Of a DNA stretch of 64,000 nt, positions 28,242 to 40,379 are shown piece after piece. The notes below the pieces were generated by a model, which did not search any database, had not been told where the DNA came from, and worked only from the letters and a program-made list of their open reading frames with translations. Source of the DNA: Xanthobacter oligotrophicus (lineage in GTDB: Bacteria; Pseudomonadota; Alphaproteobacteria; Rhizobiales; Xanthobacteraceae); NCBI RefSeq assembly GCF_008364685.1, contig NZ_VTTL01000003.1:400246-464245 (forward strand), given 5' to 3'. Position 1 is the stretch's first letter. Every line of letters begins with the position of its first letter. A program made the position numbers and the translations under genes.

Positions 28242-28344
28242 AGCGTTTTCGAGCGAAGTGGACACCGGTTCGCGTGAAGAAAACGCGTTAACGCAAGGTT
28301 CTAGAGCGACTTCCGTGAGCCAAGGCGAGCGGAAATCGCTCTAG
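28240..28344. repeat. Palindromic intergenic repeat, copy B
   Basis: About 105 bp, starting within the stop codon of the metallopeptidase gene. It reads AAAGCGTTTTCGAGCGAAGT, then a TTCGCGTGAAGAAAACGCG core, then TCTAGAGCGA and CCGTGAGCC, ending GCGGAAATCGCTCTAG. It is the reverse orientation of copies A and C. The spacer is shared with the convergent DoxX gene. Confidence 0.9.
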
Positions 28345-28369
28345 GTCCCGCTCAAGCCCTGCCGACCGC

Positions 28370-28780
28370 TCAGTTCCATTCCTTGCGGCCGAGGGCGAAG
28401 CGGCCTGGGCCGGCGGCGAAATAGACCAGCAGGCCGCCGATGATGGCCGCGTTCTTGAAGAAGTGGATCTGCTGGCCGGCGGCTGCGGCCGGATCCGGGA
28501 TCAGCCAGAACAGGTGCGAGGTGGCGGTGGCGATCACCACGAAGCCGGCCAGCACCACCGCCACGATGCGCGGAATGACGCCGAGGATCAGCAGCAGGCC
28601 GCCGCCCACTTCCACCGCGATGGTCAGATAGGCCATCAGGGTCGGCATGGGCACGCCCTTGGCGGCGAGGCTCGCGGCGAAGCCGGCGACGTTGCCGATC
28701 TTGCCGATGCCCGCAGGCAGGAACAGGGAGGCCACCAGCAGCCGGCCCGCGAGCAAAGCCAAATCATCAAGAATACGCAA
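28370..28780 (-). CDS. DoxX-family membrane protein
   Basis: A 136-residue protein with four transmembrane segments and the DoxX pattern LLVASLFLPAGIGKIGNVAG...AYLTIAVEVGGGLLLILG. DoxX proteins are associated with redox or thiol systems in several bacteria, but function here is not determinable. I take the TTG at 28780 as start because GAGGAG lies at proper spacing upstream and the length then matches the family; the first in-frame ATG (28879) would add 33 non-conserved residues running into the AbrB gene's end. Confidence 0.85.
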   Translation of the reverse strand: MRILDDLALLAGRLLVASLFLPAGIGKIGNVAGFAASLAAKGVPMPTLMAYLTIAVEVGGGLLLILGVIPRIVAVVLAGFVVIATATSHLFWLIPDPAAAAGQQIHFFKNAAIIGGLLVYFAAGPGRFALGRKEWN

Positions 28781-28878
28781 ACCCGTTCTCCTCAGCTTAC
28801 CGCCATAATGACGAAAGGTGAGGCTTGTTAGGAGCGGATCGCGCGCGTGGGCAAGCGCCGGACTGACGCAGCGGAACA

Positions 28879-29982
28879 CTATTTCGTGTGCTCGCCTCCC
28901 GACGGCCCGGCGTGCCGTGTCACACCTTCCGCTTCCTCCACCGCAGCGAACAGCAGCCGCGCCGCCACCGGCAGGGCCACCGAAAGGCCTGCGAATCGGA
29001 ACAAATGGTGGGCGCTCATGAAGGCGGGGTCGTAGCCGAGGGCGAAGCCCAGCGCGGTCATGGCCTCCAGCGCGCCGGGGGCGAAGGCGGTGACGAGCTT
29101 GCCGAGATCATCCCCGGTGAGCCAGGCCGCCAGCAGGGCGAACAGGGTGGAGATGCTCACCGCCACCAGGAAGGCCCCCAGCGAGGCGAAGAAATAGGCG
29201 CGGATGGTGCCCAGCGTGGTGCCGAGGAAGCGCACCCCCACGCTCGCCCCCAGCACCACGAAGGCGGGTACGATGAAGGCTTGCGGCAGCACGGCGCTGG
29301 AGAGGCTGGTGGCGTGCAGCGCCGCGCTGCCGGCAAGCGCGCCGAGGATGAGCCCGCCCGGCACCTTCAGCCATGCCGCGCCGAGCCCGGTGGTGACGCA
29401 GACGCCGAGGAGGATCGCCACCTCCAGCGCCGTCGAGACATGGGGCGGCGGCGGCAGGCCACCGGCCGTGAGCCCGGCAGCGCCCAGCACATTGGGCAGG
29501 GCCGCCACCAGCAGGAACAGGCGCAGGGACTGGGCGAACGCCACCTTGCGCAGGTCCGCTTTGGTGTCGGCGGCCATGGCCACAACCGTGCCGAAGGCGC
29601 CGGGGGCGGAGGCCCAGAAGGCGGTCTCCCGGCTCCAGCCGGCGACGCGATTGAGGAACAGGGCGCCCCCCGCCATGGTGGCGAGCACGCTGGCCCCGAG
29701 GCACGCCATGCTCACCGGCCAGGTGGCGGCGCGAGCGAAGGTTTCCGGCGTCAGCGCCGTGCCCATGGAGGTGCCGAGCACGATGAAGGCCAGGAAGCGG
29801 ATCCATTCGGGCACGGCGATCCGCACCCCCGCCACGGCGAGAGCGATGGACACCACCAGCGCGCCGGAGATCCAGGCCGCGGGCAGGCCCAGGGCGGCGA
29901 ACACGCCGCCACCGAGGGCGCCCGCCCCCAAGGTTACCGCAGCCGCGACGGCCGACCGCAGCTGATAGGCGAGCGAACTCAC
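28879..29982 (-). CDS. AbrB-family (ammonia monooxygenase regulator-like) membrane protein
   Basis: A 367-residue polytopic membrane protein with two repeated helix bundles, each containing a GA/GTSMG-type turn (FIVLGTSMGTALTPETF and FVVLGASVGVRFLGTTL). This is the hallmark of the AbrB/PF05145 family. The family name is historical and transport is presumed rather than shown. The GTG at 29982 overlaps the aminotransferase stop by 4 bp (GTGA), so the two form one transcription unit. Confidence 0.85.
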   Translation of the reverse strand: MSSLAYQLRSAVAAAVTLGAGALGGGVFAALGLPAAWISGALVVSIALAVAGVRIAVPEWIRFLAFIVLGTSMGTALTPETFARAATWPVSMACLGASVLATMAGGALFLNRVAGWSRETAFWASAPGAFGTVVAMAADTKADLRKVAFAQSLRLFLLVAALPNVLGAAGLTAGGLPPPPHVSTALEVAILLGVCVTTGLGAAWLKVPGGLILGALAGSAALHATSLSSAVLPQAFIVPAFVVLGASVGVRFLGTTLGTIRAYFFASLGAFLVAVSISTLFALLAAWLTGDDLGKLVTAFAPGALEAMTALGFALGYDPAFMSAHHLFRFAGLSVALPVAARLLFAAVEEAEGVTRHAGPSGGEHTK

Positions 29983-31274
29983 GCCGCGCCTGCTCCCGTG
30001 AGCCCATCTCCCGTGAGCCGATCTCCCGTCAGCCACGCCACGAGGCGGCGGCTCGCCTCGGCAAGCTGGGCATCGCCCCGGGCGAAGCACAGGCGCATGA
30101 AACCTTCCCCGCCGGGACCGAAGGCAGTGCCGGGGGCAAGGCCCACATTGGCTTCGTCCACCAAAGTGAGACCGAGGCTGCGTACGTCGCTCCGGCCCTC
30201 GATGCCGAAGAACAGGTAGAAGGCGCCGGGCGGCTTCACCAGATCTACCTTTCCGGTGGCGATCAGCGCGTCGGCGACGAGGTCGCGGCCTTTGCGGGCG
30301 CGGGCGATCTGCTGGGCGACGAAATCCTCGCCCTGATCGAGCGCCGCCACCGCGCCGCGCTGCATGAAGGCGGCGACGCCGGAGGTGGAATACTGGATCA
30401 GGTTCTCGATCACCTGCCCAAGGCGCGGGTCGGCCTCGATCCAGCCCACGCGCCAGCCGGTCATGGCCCAGTTCTTGGAGAAGGTCTGCACGAACAGGAT
30501 GTGGTCGTCCTCGTCCATCACATCGTGGAAGGAGGGCGCTCGGGCCTCCTCGCCATAATAGAAACGGCCGTAGATCTCGTCGGCGATGATCCACAGGCCG
30601 TGCCGACGGGCCAGCGCCAACACCGCCTTCAGGTCGTCGTGGGTGGCCACGAAGCCGGTGGGATTGGCCGGAGTGTTGAGGAAGATGGCGCGGGTGCGCG
30701 GCGTGATCGCCTCCGCCAGCCGCTCATGGTCCAGGCTGAAGCCGTCCTTGCCATAGGCGAAGGGCACGTACACCGGCCGCGCCCCCGCCTTCTGCGCCGC
30801 GGCGGCGGCATTGGGCCACGACGGGGAAGGAATGATCACCTCGTCCCCCGCCCCCGCCGCCATGGCCAGCGCGATATGGATCGCCTGCATGCCCGAGCCG
30901 GTGACAAAATAGCGGTCCGGATTTTCCGGAACGCCATAGGTGCGCGCCATGTAGCGGGCGATGGCGCCGCGCAGTTCCGGCAGGCCGCGCTGCCAGGTGT
31001 AGAAGGTCTCACCCGCGTGCAGCGCCGTCGCGGCGGCCTCGCAGATGAAGGGCGGGGTGGCGACATCCCCCTCCCCGGCCCAGAGCGGGATCATGCCGGG
31101 CCGGTCGCGGCCGTAATTCATCACCTCCACGATGCCGCTCTCGGGCAGGGTGCGGATATGGTCGCGCACCCGCTCCAGATAGGGGTCTTCCCCCGCGCCG
31201 ACGGGCGTCAGCGGCAGGTGGGGGCACGCAGTGGAGGAAGGATCTTCAGGCGTAGGGAACGCACGCGAATTCAT
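29979..31274 (-). CDS. Pyridoxal phosphate-dependent aminotransferase (class I/II)
   Basis: A 431-residue fold-type I aminotransferase. The PLP-binding Lys is in [18 protein letters not shown], the Asn/Pro motif in [13 protein letters not shown], and [14 protein letters not shown] carries the Asp and Tyr that contact PLP. The substrate amino acid cannot be assigned. The C-terminus is a short degenerate repeat ([15 protein letters not shown]) encoded by a 15 bp tandem repeat. The ATG at 31274 is used; the in-frame ATG at 31340 would add 22 basic residues. It is co-transcribed with the AbrB-type gene. Confidence 0.92.
   Translation of the reverse strand: MNSRAFPTPEDPSSTACPHLPLTPVGAGEDPYLERVRDHIRTLPESGIVEVMNYGRDRPGMIPLWAGEGDVATPPFICEAAATALHAGETFYTWQRGLPELRGAIARYMARTYGVPENPDRYFVTGSGMQAIHIALAMAAGAGDEVIIPSPSWPNAAAAAQKAGARPVYVPFAYGKDGFSLDHERLAEAITPRTRAIFLNTPANPTGFVATHDDLKAVLALARRHGLWIIADEIYGRFYYGEEARAPSFHDVMDEDDHILFVQTFSKNWAMTGWRVGWIEADPRLGQVIENLIQYSTSGVAAFMQRGAVAALDQGEDFVAQQIARARKGRDLVADALIATGKVDLVKPPGAFYLFFGIEGRSDVRSLGLTLVDEANVGLAPGTAFGPGGEGFMRLCFARGDAQLAEASRRLVAWLTGDRLTGDGLTGAGAA
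29993..30035. repeat. 15-bp tandem repeat (about 2.9 units) at aminotransferase 3' end
   Basis: Units on the plus strand are CTCCCGTGAGCCCAT (29993-30007), CTCCCGTGAGCCGAT (30008-30022) and CTCCCGTCAGCCA (30023-30035). In-frame copies encode LTGD-like pentapeptides at the protein C-terminus. Confidence 0.9.
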
Positions 31275-31531
31275 GGCAGGCTCGCGGAACGGGGCGATCG
31301 GGACAGGCCGCGACTTATAGAGGCTTCGGCGGCGGAGCACCCATCAATTGCGGTGGAGAACCGATCAGCAGCGCTGATGCCAGCCCGCGTGCACCGCTGC
31401 AAGGGCGCGCTTGCAAGCCGGGCCATTGTACCGTCGCCCAAGCCAGCCTAAGTGCATGGCGACACTCCCCGATCCGGGACGCGCGGCATCAGGTTCTCGG
31501 CGCGCCACGGCTGCCCCAAGGACATCTCAGC
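31275..31531. other. Divergent intergenic region, aminotransferase / nitroreductase
   Basis: A 257 bp spacer expected to hold both promoters. No gene, repeat or clear operator is visible. Confidence 0.4.
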
Positions 31532-32122
31532 ATGACCACCAAGATCGACCAGGCCGCCATCGACCGCCTGTTCCTCGAAGCCCGCTCGCAGAACGGCTGG
31601 ACCGACCAGCCGGTGACCGAGGCGGAAGTCCGCGCCCTCTACGATCTGGTCAAGTATGGCCCCACCTCGGCCAACACCCAGCCCGCCCGCTTCGTCTTCG
31701 TTTCCAGCGCCGAGGCCAAGGAGCGCCTGCGCCCGGCCCTGTCGCAGGGCAACCTGAAGGCGCTCGCCGCGCCGGTCATCGCCATCATCGGCTACGACCT
31801 CGCCTTCCACGACAAGATCCCCGAGGTGTTCCCGCACAATCCGGGCTTCCGCGATGTCTTCGTGAACAATCCGGCGGCCATCGAGCCCCACGCCTTCCGC
31901 AACTCCTCGCTGCAGGGTGCCTATCTCATCCTCGCGGCGCGGGCGCTGGGGCTGGATGTGGGTCCCATGTCCGGCTTCGACGCGGCCAAGGTGGATGCGG
32001 AATTCTTCCCCGGCGGCACGGTGAAGACCAATTTCATCGCCGCCATCGGCCACGGCGACCCGGAGAAGGTGATGCCCCGCCTGCCGCGCCTCGCCTTCGC
32101 CGACGCCGCGCAGATCGTCTGA
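31532..32122 (+). CDS. RutE-like nitroreductase (malonic semialdehyde reductase family)
   Basis: A 196-residue FMN-dependent oxidoreductase. The FMN-contact segment [20 protein letters not shown] and the [20 protein letters not shown] block are the RutE/HadB signature. Family members reduce 3-oxopropanoate to 3-hydroxypropionate in pyrimidine catabolism, but no other rut genes are nearby, so the substrate could be another aldehyde or enal. The ATG at 31532 starts [21 protein letters not shown] bidirectional terminator follows. Confidence 0.88.
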   Translation: MTTKIDQAAIDRLFLEARSQNGWTDQPVTEAEVRALYDLVKYGPTSANTQPARFVFVSSAEAKERLRPALSQGNLKALAAPVIAIIGYDLAFHDKIPEVFPHNPGFRDVFVNNPAAIEPHAFRNSSLQGAYLILAARALGLDVGPMSGFDAAKVDAEFFPGGTVKTNFIAAIGHGDPEKVMPRLPRLAFADAAQIV

Positions 32123-32228
32123 TACTCATGCCGCTGAGCTTGACTCATCGGCAGGGGCATAAGCCCGCGCGGCGTTTGAGCGACACCCTCTCGGCGCCGG
32201 TCAAAGACCGGGGCCGTTGATATGCATG

Positions 32229-32260
32229 AAAAGGCCCGGCGCGATCCGCCGGGCCTTTTT
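32229..32260. terminator. Bidirectional intrinsic terminator
   Basis: Stem GGCCCGGCG (32233-32241) and CGCCGGGCC (32247-32255) with loop CGATC, flanked by AAAA on the left and TTTTT on the right. It lies between the convergent nitroreductase and GlcG-like genes and can end transcription from both. Confidence 0.92.
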
Positions 32261-32266
32261 CCGTCC

Positions 32267-32716
32267 TCAGTCCTGGCCGGGATCGCCCACGAGGCCGGCG
32301 GCGGTGATGCCGGCGAGGGCGCTCGCCTCGTCATTGTCCGAGGTGTCGCCGGAAATACCCACCACGCCGATGATGCTGCCCGCCGCGGAACGGATCAGCA
32401 CGCCGCCCGGCACCGGGACCAGCGAGCCGCCGATGGCCGAGGTGGCGGCAGAGATGAAGAAGGGCTGGTCCTTGGCCCGCTTGAACAGGGACCGCGACCC
32501 CATGCCCAGCGCCAGCGCGCCGTTGGCCTTGCCACGGGCGATCTCGCCGCGATTGAGGCTGGTGCCATCCTCCGCCGCATAGGCCTTGAGCGCGCCGCGG
32601 GCATCGAGCACGCACACCGCGAGCGGGTTCATGGCGCCGGCGCGGGCGTGGGCAAGCGCTGCGGCGACGATGGTCTGCGCCGCCTCCAGGCTGAGGTCGG
32701 TGGCTGTGCTGGTCAT
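32267..32716 (-). CDS. GlcG/HbpS-family heme-binding-like protein (DUF336)
   Basis: A 149-residue cytoplasmic protein of the GlcG/HbpS fold: LSLEAAQTIVAAALAHARA, then LAVCVLDARGALKAYAAEDG and GGVLIRSAAGSIIGVVGISG, the conserved glycine-rich end. Some homologues bind heme or corrinoids, and others sit in glycolate operons; neither context is present here. The ATG at 32716 is preceded by AGGAGAGG. Confidence 0.85.
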   Translation of the reverse strand: MTSTATDLSLEAAQTIVAAALAHARAGAMNPLAVCVLDARGALKAYAAEDGTSLNRGEIARGKANGALALGMGSRSLFKRAKDQPFFISAATSAIGGSLVPVPGGVLIRSAAGSIIGVVGISGDTSDNDEASALAGITAAGLVGDPGQD

Positions 32717-33045
32717 GGGCCTCTCCTTCCGGCATGCGCGCCGCGCGGCCGCCGGTCTTGCGGGAACCGAGAGCCCGTCTTTAGAGCAGATTCGCGTGGC
32801 GTTGAATCGCGAAGCGCTGTCGTGACCGGCAATGCAGTCTTGCCGCCGTCGCCTCGCCAATCCCCCCGATGCCGCGCCCCGGCACGATCGGCCGCACCCG
32901 ACATTTTCCTCCCCCTCGGCGGGGCCGGCATGGCACCATGGGCCGGTCTGCCGGTTCCTCGCGCCCCACGGCGCCCCATCTGGGCCTTCTCGATGCGCCG
33001 TCCTTCCCGCCCCCCGGTCCGCCCGGCGCCCCTCCGGCCGCTGCC
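32717..33045. other. Intergenic region, GlcG-like / universal stress protein
   Basis: A 329 bp divergent spacer. At 32783-32823 there is a short imperfect palindrome beginning TTAGAGCAGATTCGCG, with TTCGCG/CGCGAA arms, which may be a decayed intergenic repeat. Promoters must be here but I cannot place them. Confidence 0.35.
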
Positions 33046-33561
33046 ATGACCACAACGCCGCAACCAACAACGCCCCGCCGCAGCCGGGAGCCCGGCCACC
33101 GCCGCAAATTCCTGGTGGTGGTGGACGACACCCCCGAATGCGACCGCGCCATCTATTATGCCGCCCGCCGCGCCGCCGGCACGCAAGGCGGCCTGGTCCT
33201 GCTCGGCGTGCTGGAGCTGGAGGGCGTGGCCCAGCAATGGCTTGGCGTCGCCGACCTCATGCGCGCGGAGGCCCATGAGGAGATGGAGGCGCGGCTCCAG
33301 AAATTCGTCGCCCGCGCCCGCCAGGTGGCCGGCATCACGCCCGATCTGGTGATCAAGGAAGGGGCCCCGGCCGAGGCCATCGCCCGGGTGATCGCGGAGG
33401 ATCACGATATCGCCATCCTCGTGCTGGCGGCCGGCGTCGGCAAGGAGGGTCCCGGCCCGCTGGTCACCGTGCTGGCGGCCGGGCATGCGGCGCGGTTCCC
33501 GGTGCCCATCACCATCGTGCCCGGCGTGCTCACCGACGCCGAGCTGGACGCCATCGCCTGA
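33046..33561 (+). CDS. Universal stress protein (UspA family)
   Basis: A 171-residue single Usp domain: KFLVVVDDTPECDRAIYYAA supplies the first strand and Asp, and the middle carries KEGAPAEAIARVIAEDHDIA. The end lacks the textbook G-x2-G-x9-GS ATP loop and instead shows LAAGVGKEGPGPLVTVLA, so nucleotide binding is uncertain. The ATG at 33046 is used; the in-frame extension upstream is proline/arginine-rich and unlike the family. Confidence 0.82.
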   Translation: MTTTPQPTTPRRSREPGHRRKFLVVVDDTPECDRAIYYAARRAAGTQGGLVLLGVLELEGVAQQWLGVADLMRAEAHEEMEARLQKFVARARQVAGITPDLVIKEGAPAEAIARVIAEDHDIAILVLAAGVGKEGPGPLVTVLAAGHAARFPVPITIVPGVLTDAELDAIA

Positions 33562-34790
<1,229 letters not shown>

Positions 34791-34791
<1 letters not shown>

Positions 34792-36386
34792 TGGTTGCCG
34801 TCAGCGCAAACCGGCTGGAACTGCTGCAGATCGCCGATGCGGTCGCGCGGGAAAAGTCCATCGACCGCAGCATCGTGATTGCCGCCATGGAAGATGCCAT
34901 CGCCAAGGCCGCGCGCTCGCGCTACGGCCAGGAGACGGACATCCACGCGGACATCAACGCCAGGACCGGCGAGCTGCGTCTGGCCCGCCACCTGCTGGTG
35001 GTGGACGAGGTGGAGAACACCGCCACCGAGATCACCCTGGACGGCGCCCGCCGCCACAATCCGGCGGCGCAGGTCGGCGACACCATCGCCGACACCCTGC
35101 CCCCGTTCGACTTCGGCCGCATCGCCGCGCAGAGCGCCAAGCAGGTGATCGTGCAGAAGGTGCGCGAGGCCGAGCGCGACCGGCAGTATGACGAATACAA
35201 GGACCGCATCGGCGATGTGGTGAACGGCCTCGTCAAGCGGGTCGAGTACGGCAACGTGGTGGTGGACCTCGGCCGTGGTGAAGGCATCCTGCGCCGCGAC
35301 GAGCTTCTGCCGCGCGAGACAGTGAAGACCGGCGACCGCATCCGCGCCTACGTATACGACGTGCGCCGCGAGCCGCGCGGGCCGCAGATCTTCCTGTCGC
35401 GCACCCATCCCCAGTTCATGGCCAAGCTGTTCGCGCAGGAAGTGCCCGAGATCTACGACGGCATCGTCGAGATCAAGGCGGTGGCGCGCGATCCCGGCTC
35501 CCGCGCCAAGATTGCGGTCATCTCCCGCGACCAGTCGGTGGACCCCGTCGGCGCCTGCGTCGGCATGCGCGGCTCGCGCGTGCAGGCGGTGGTGAACGAG
35601 CTGCAGGGCGAGAAGATCGACATCATCCCCTGGAACCCGGACATCGCCACCTTCATCGTCAACGCCCTCGCCCCCGCCGAGGTGGTGAAGGTGGTGCTCG
35701 ACGAAGACCGCGAGCGCATCGAGGTGGTGGTGCCCGACGCCCAGCTGTCGCTGGCCATCGGCCGTCGCGGCCAGAACGTGCGCCTCGCCACCCAGCTCAC
35801 CGGCTGGGACATCGACATCATGACCGAGCAGGAGGAGAGCGAGCGGCGCCAGAAGGAATTCGCCGAGCGCACCAAGATGTTCGCCGAGGCCCTCGATCTC
35901 GATGAGATGATGGGCCAGCTGCTCACCTCCGAGGGCTTCACCTCGGTGGAGGAGATCGCCTACGTCCAGCTTCAGGAGCTTGCCTCCATCGAGGGCTTCG
36001 ACGAGGACACCGCCGCCGAGCTCCAGGCTCGCGCCCTGAAGCACCTCGCCGAGGTGGAAGAGGCGCTCGACGCCCGCCGCACCGAGCTGGGCGTGGACGA
36101 CGACCTGAAGACCGTGCCCGGCGTCACCTCCAAGATGCTGGTCGCGTTCGGCGAGAACGACATCAAGAGCGTCGAGGACCTGGCCGGCTGCGCCACCGAC
36201 GACCTCGTCGGCTGGACCGAGCGCAAGGACGGCGAGACCGTCCGCCACGCCGGCGCCCTCGACGGCTTCGAACTGTCCCGCGAGGACGCGGAGGCCCTGG
36301 TCATGCAGGCCCGCGTCGCCGCCGGCTGGATCGAGGCAGACGAACCCGCTGCGGATGGCGATGACGCCGCCGCCGGCGAAGCCTGA
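34791..36386 (+). CDS. nusA: Transcription elongation/termination factor NusA
   Basis: Binds RNA polymerase and nut-type RNA to modulate pausing, termination and rRNA antitermination. The 531-residue protein has the N-terminal RNAP-binding domain, an S1 domain ([20 protein letters not shown]), KH1/KH2 ([37 protein letters not shown]) and two C-terminal helical acidic repeats ([14 protein letters not shown] and [13 protein letters not shown]). The ATG at 34791 overlaps the rimP stop (TGATG). Confidence 0.97.
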
Positions 36387-36405
36387 GAACGGGAGATGAC
36401 ACACG

Positions 36406-37134
36406 GTGCCCGCTATGGTGGACGAGGACGAGACGGACGGGGGACTGCGCAGCCTTGCGGCGGCGCGAGCGCCCCTGTCGCGCCTGTGCCTTGCCACCCG
36501 GCGGGTCACCCCGGTCGCGGACATGCTGCGTTTCGTGATGGGGCCGGACGGCGCGATCGTCCCGGACATCACCCGTAGGCTGCCCGGCCGTGGCGCCTGG
36601 ATCAGCGCCACCCGCGCCGACCTCGAGACCGCGCTGAAGCGCAAGGTCTTCGGCCGCGCCTTCAAGGGCAAGGGCACCACGGCGCCCGACCTTGCCAATC
36701 TCGTGGATACATTGCTGGAAAAGGACGCCCGCAGCGCCCTCTCCCTGGCCAACAAGGCCGGGAAGGTGGTGACGGGCACAACGAAGGTCGAGGCGGCTCT
36801 CGCCTCCGGTGACGTGCGGGTCCTCCTGCACGCCCAGGACGCACGCCCGGACGGGGTGCGCAAGCTCAAGGCCCTCACGCGCCAGGTCGAAAATGCCGGC
36901 GCCCGCCAGGTGTCCAGTGTCGATTGCTTTACCGGCATCGAATTGGACTTGGCGTTAGGGCGGTCAAATGTGGTACATGCGGCGCTGCTCGCGCATCCGA
37001 CGACGGAAGGGTTTCTCGAGCGCTGCCACAAGCTCCTGCGCTGGCGGACGGGTACGTCCGACATCGAAGAGCATGGGCAGGGCGAGGGTCACGCGCATGT
37101 AACCGGTCGGATGCAAGGAACGGATACGGAATGA
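36406..37134 (+). CDS. YlxR-L7Ae fusion RNA-binding protein
   Basis: A 242-residue two-domain protein in the invariant nusA-ylxR-infB position. Residues about 24-90 are a YlxR domain ([19 protein letters not shown] and [14 protein letters not shown]). Residues about 100-190 resemble an L7Ae/L30e-like RNA-binding domain ([18 protein letters not shown]). Fused forms are common in alphaproteobacteria. I favour GTG at 36406, since GGGAG lies 10 nt upstream; ATG at 36415 is the alternative. The stop overlaps infB as ATGA. Confidence 0.9.
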   Translation: MPAMVDEDETDGGLRSLAAARAPLSRLCLATRRVTPVADMLRFVMGPDGAIVPDITRRLPGRGAWISATRADLETALKRKVFGRAFKGKGTTAPDLANLVDTLLEKDARSALSLANKAGKVVTGTTKVEAALASGDVRVLLHAQDARPDGVRKLKALTRQVENAGARQVSSVDCFTGIELDLALGRSNVVHAALLAHPTTEGFLERCHKLLRWRTGTSDIEEHGQGEGHAHVTGRMQGTDTE

Positions 37135-40100
37135 ACGATACGAAGACCCCAGGCGACAAGACGCTGCATCCCGCCACCGGCAAGACGCTCACGCTGAAGC
37201 GCCCGGTGGAGCAGGGCATGGTGCGCCAGAGCTTCAGCCACGGCCGCTCCAAGGCGGTTGTGGTGGAGAAGGTGAAGCGCCGCGTCATCGCCCCCGGCGA
37301 AGCAGCCGGCCAGGGTACCGGGCAGGCGGCACCGGCCGCTCCGGCAGCGGCACCGGCCGCGCCGCGCCCGGCTGCGCCTGCCGCTGCTCCGTCCGCAGCG
37401 CCTGCTCCCGCGCCTGTCGCGCCCGCCCCGGCTCCGGTTGAGGCGAAGGCCCCGGCCGCCCCGGCGCCGGTGAGCGCCCCCGTGGCCCCGGCTGCGGAAG
37501 CCCCTGCCCCCAAGACTGAAGCGCCCGCGCCCGTCGAGGCGAAGGCCCCGGCAGCTCCGGTGGTCGAGGCGCCTGCGGCGCCTGCCCCCGTTGTCGCGCC
37601 GCCCGCTCCGGCGGTCGCCGAGCCGGCTCCGTCCGCCCCCACGGCGGCGGCACCGGCCGAAGCCCCCCAGGCATCTGCGCCCCAGGCCCCTGCGCCTCAG
37701 GCTGCCACGCCCAAGCCGGCCGCCCCCAGGGCTGCCGCTCCGGCTACGTCCGAGGCGAAGCCGGCTTCGTCGCGTCCCGGTTCGTCCACGGGCGGCCGCT
37801 CCGACGGTCCGCGGACCGCCGCCGGCGCATCCAGCCGTCCCGGTTCCCATTCCGGCTCCCAGGCGTCCCAGCGTCCCGGCGCCGGTGGCCCTCCCGGCCG
37901 TCCCGGCCAGCCGCCGCGCTCCGGTGGCCCCGGCGCCGACCGCCGCCCCGGCAGCACCGGCCCCTCCGGCCGTCCCGGCGCCCAGCAGCGTCCCGGCGGC
38001 TCCGGCGTGGTGCTGCGCACCCTGACCGAGGAAGAGCGCAACGCCCGCGCCAGCGCCCTTGCCGACGCCCGCGTCCGCGAAGTGGAAGAGCGGCGCATGG
38101 CGGAAGAGCGCCGCGCCGCCGAGGAAGAGGCCCGGCGCCGCGCCGAGCGCGAGCGCGTGGAGCGTGCCGAGCGCGAGGCCGCCGAGGCCCGCAAGCGCGA
38201 GGAAGAATCCCGCCGCGCCCAGGAAGACGAGAGCAAGCGCCGCGCCGAGCAGGAAGCGCGCAAGCGCTTCGGCGGCGAGGAGCAGGGCAACCGTCCGGCT
38301 GGCGCCGGCGCGAGCACCGGCGGCAACGCCGGGGCGGGTGCTGCCGCCACCACCGCACGGCCGCTGTCGCCGCGTCCGGCCGGCACCGCCGAATCCGAGG
38401 ACGAGGAGCGCCGTGCCGCCCGTCGCGGCCCCGGTGCGCGCGTCGCGCCCCCGGTGAAGGTGCCCCGCGCCCCCGCCGGCCAGGAAAAGCAGCGCGGCCG
38501 CCTGACCCTCGTCACCGCCCTGTCGGGCGAGGAGGAGCGCCAGCGTTCGCTCGCGTCGTTCCGCCGCCGCACCCAGCGCATGACCGGCCACCGGGTGCAG
38601 GAGAGCAAGGAAAAGATCCTTCGCGAAGTCATCCTGCCCGAGACCATCACCATCCAGGAACTCGCCAACCGCATGTCGGAGCGGGCCGTGGACGTGATCC
38701 GGATGCTCATGAAGCAGGGCCAGATGCTGAAGATCACGGACGTGGTCGATGCGGACACCGCCCAGCTGATCGCCGAGGATCTTGGCCACACCGTGCGCCG
38801 CGTCTCGGAATCCGACGTGGAAGAGGGCCTGTTCGACACGCCCGACGCCCCGGAGACCCTGCTGCCGCGTCCGGCCGTCGTGACCATCATGGGCCACGTC
38901 GACCACGGCAAGACCTCGCTGCTGGATGCCATCCGCAAGGCCAACGTGGTCTCCGGCGAGGCCGGCGGCATCACCCAGCACATCGGCGCCTACCAGGTGA
39001 CCTCGCCCTCGGGCAGCAAGATCACCTTCATCGACACCCCCGGCCACGCCGCCTTCACCGCCATGCGCGCCCGCGGCGCCAAGGTGACGGATATCGTGGT
39101 GCTGGTGGTGGCGGCCGACGACGGCGTGATGCCCCAGACCATCGAGGCCATCAATCATGCGCGCGCCGCCAAGGTGCCGCTGATCGTGGCCATCAACAAG
39201 ATCGACAAGCCCGGCGCCAAGCCCGAGCGCGTGCGCTCCGAGCTGCTGCAGTATGAAGTGCAGGTGGAAACCATGGGCGGCGATACGCTCGAAGTGGAGG
39301 TCTCCGCCAAGGAGCACCTCAACCTCGACAAGCTGCTCGAGGCCATCGCGCTCCAGTCGGAACTGCTCGACCTGCGCGCCAATCCGGACCGCGCGGCCGA
39401 AGGCACCGTGGTGGAAGCCAAGCTCGACCGCGGTCGCGGCCCGGTGGCGACCGTCCTGGTGCAGCGCGGCACGCTGAAGGTCGGCGACATCGTGGTGGCC
39501 GGCGCCGAATGGGGCCGCGTGCGCGCCCTCATCTCCGACACCGGTGCCAACGTGGACACCGCCGGCCCGTCCCTGCCGGTGGAAGTGCTGGGCTTCAACG
39601 GCACCCCGGAGGCGGGCGACCGCCTCGCCGTGGTGGAGAACGAAGCCCGCGCCCGCGAGATCACCGACTACCGCCAGCGCCAGAAGCGCGAGAAGGCGGC
39701 GGCCAAGTCCGCCACCGTGCGCGGCTCGCTCGAGCAGATGATGAGCCAGGTGAAGGCCACGGGGCGGAAGGAATTCCCCCTCATCATCAAGGGCGACGTG
39801 TCCGGCTCCGTGGAAGCCATCATCGGCGCCCTGGAGAAGGTCGGCAACGACGAGGTGCAGGCCCGCATCATCCATTCCGGAGCGGGCGGCATCAACGAGA
39901 GCGACGTGACGCTGGCGGAAACCTCCGGCGCCGCGATCATCGCCTTCAACGTGCGCGCCAACAAGGAAGCGCGCGACGCGGCCGAGCGGGCGGGCATCGA
40001 GATCCGCTACTACAACATCATCTACGACCTCGTGGATGACGTGAAGAAGGCCATGAGCGGCCTGCTCGCGCCCATCAACCGCGAGACCATGCTGGGCAAC

Positions 40101-40379
40101 GCCCTCATCAAGGAGATCTTCGCGGTCTCCAAGGTGGGCAAGGTGGCCGGCTGCCAGGTCACCGACGGCAACGTGGAACGCGGCCAGCATGTCCGCCTCA
40201 TCCGCGACAACGTGGTGATCCACGAAGGCAAGCTTGCAACGCTCAACCGCTTCAAGGATGCGGTGAACGTGGTGCATGCGGGCCAGGATTGCGGCATGTC
40301 CTTCGAGAACTACCAGGACATGCGCGCGGGCGACGTGATCGAGTGCTATCGCGTCGAGGTGATCCAGCGCTCGCTGTGA
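37131..40379 (+). CDS. infB: Translation initiation factor IF-2
   Basis: GTPase that places fMet-tRNA on the 30S subunit. At 1082 residues it is longer than E. coli IF-2 because of an Ala/Pro-rich low-complexity region (about 60-290) with repeated [16 protein letters not shown] units, followed by an Arg/Glu-rich charged helix (about 300-390). The G domain has G1 [13 protein letters not shown]3 DTPGHAAF and G4 NKID, and domain IV ends at [14 protein letters not shown]. The ATG at 37131 overlaps the ylxR stop by 4 bp. Confidence 0.97.
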   Translation: MNDTKTPGDKTLHPATGKTLTLKRPVEQGMVRQSFSHGRSKAVVVEKVKRRVIAPGEAAGQGTGQAAPAAPAAAPAAPRPAAPAAAPSAAPAPAPVAPAPAPVEAKAPAAPAPVSAPVAPAAEAPAPKTEAPAPVEAKAPAAPVVEAPAAPAPVVAPPAPAVAEPAPSAPTAAAPAEAPQASAPQAPAPQAATPKPAAPRAAAPATSEAKPASSRPGSSTGGRSDGPRTAAGASSRPGSHSGSQASQRPGAGGPPGRPGQPPRSGGPGADRRPGSTGPSGRPGAQQRPGGSGVVLRTLTEEERNARASALADARVREVEERRMAEERRAAEEEARRRAERERVERAEREAAEARKREEESRRAQEDESKRRAEQEARKRFGGEEQGNRPAGAGASTGGNAGAGAAATTARPLSPRPAGTAESEDEERRAARRGPGARVAPPVKVPRAPAGQEKQRGRLTLVTALSGEEERQRSLASFRRRTQRMTGHRVQESKEKILREVILPETITIQELANRMSERAVDVIRMLMKQGQMLKITDVVDADTAQLIAEDLGHTVRRVSESDVEEGLFDTPDAPETLLPRPAVVTIMGHVDHGKTSLLDAIRKANVVSGEAGGITQHIGAYQVTSPSGSKITFIDTPGHAAFTAMRARGAKVTDIVVLVVAADDGVMPQTIEAINHARAAKVPLIVAINKIDKPGAKPERVRSELLQYEVQVETMGGDTLEVEVSAKEHLNLDKLLEAIALQSELLDLRANPDRAAEGTVVEAKLDRGRGPVATVLVQRGTLKVGDIVVAGAEWGRVRALISDTGANVDTAGPSLPVEVLGFNGTPEAGDRLAVVENEARAREITDYRQRQKREKAAAKSATVRGSLEQMMSQVKATGRKEFPLIIKGDVSGSVEAIIGALEKVGNDEVQARIIHSGAGGINESDVTLAETSGAAIIAFNVRANKEARDAAERAGIEIRYYNIIYDLVDDVKKAMSGLLAPINRETMLGNALIKEIFAVSKVGKVAGCQVTDGNVERGQHVRLIRDNVVIHEGKLATLNRFKDAVNVVHAGQDCGMSFENYQDMRAGDVIECYRVEVIQRSL

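Noticed and set aside
31532..32122. Complete pyrimidine-utilisation (rut) locus
   Set aside because: Only a RutE-like nitroreductase is present; no rutA-D, F or G genes are nearby.
32783..32823. Possible further copy of the ~100 bp palindromic repeat
   Set aside because: Only a TTAGAGC start and short TTCGCG/CGCGAA arms are shared; too little similarity to group it with the three full copies.
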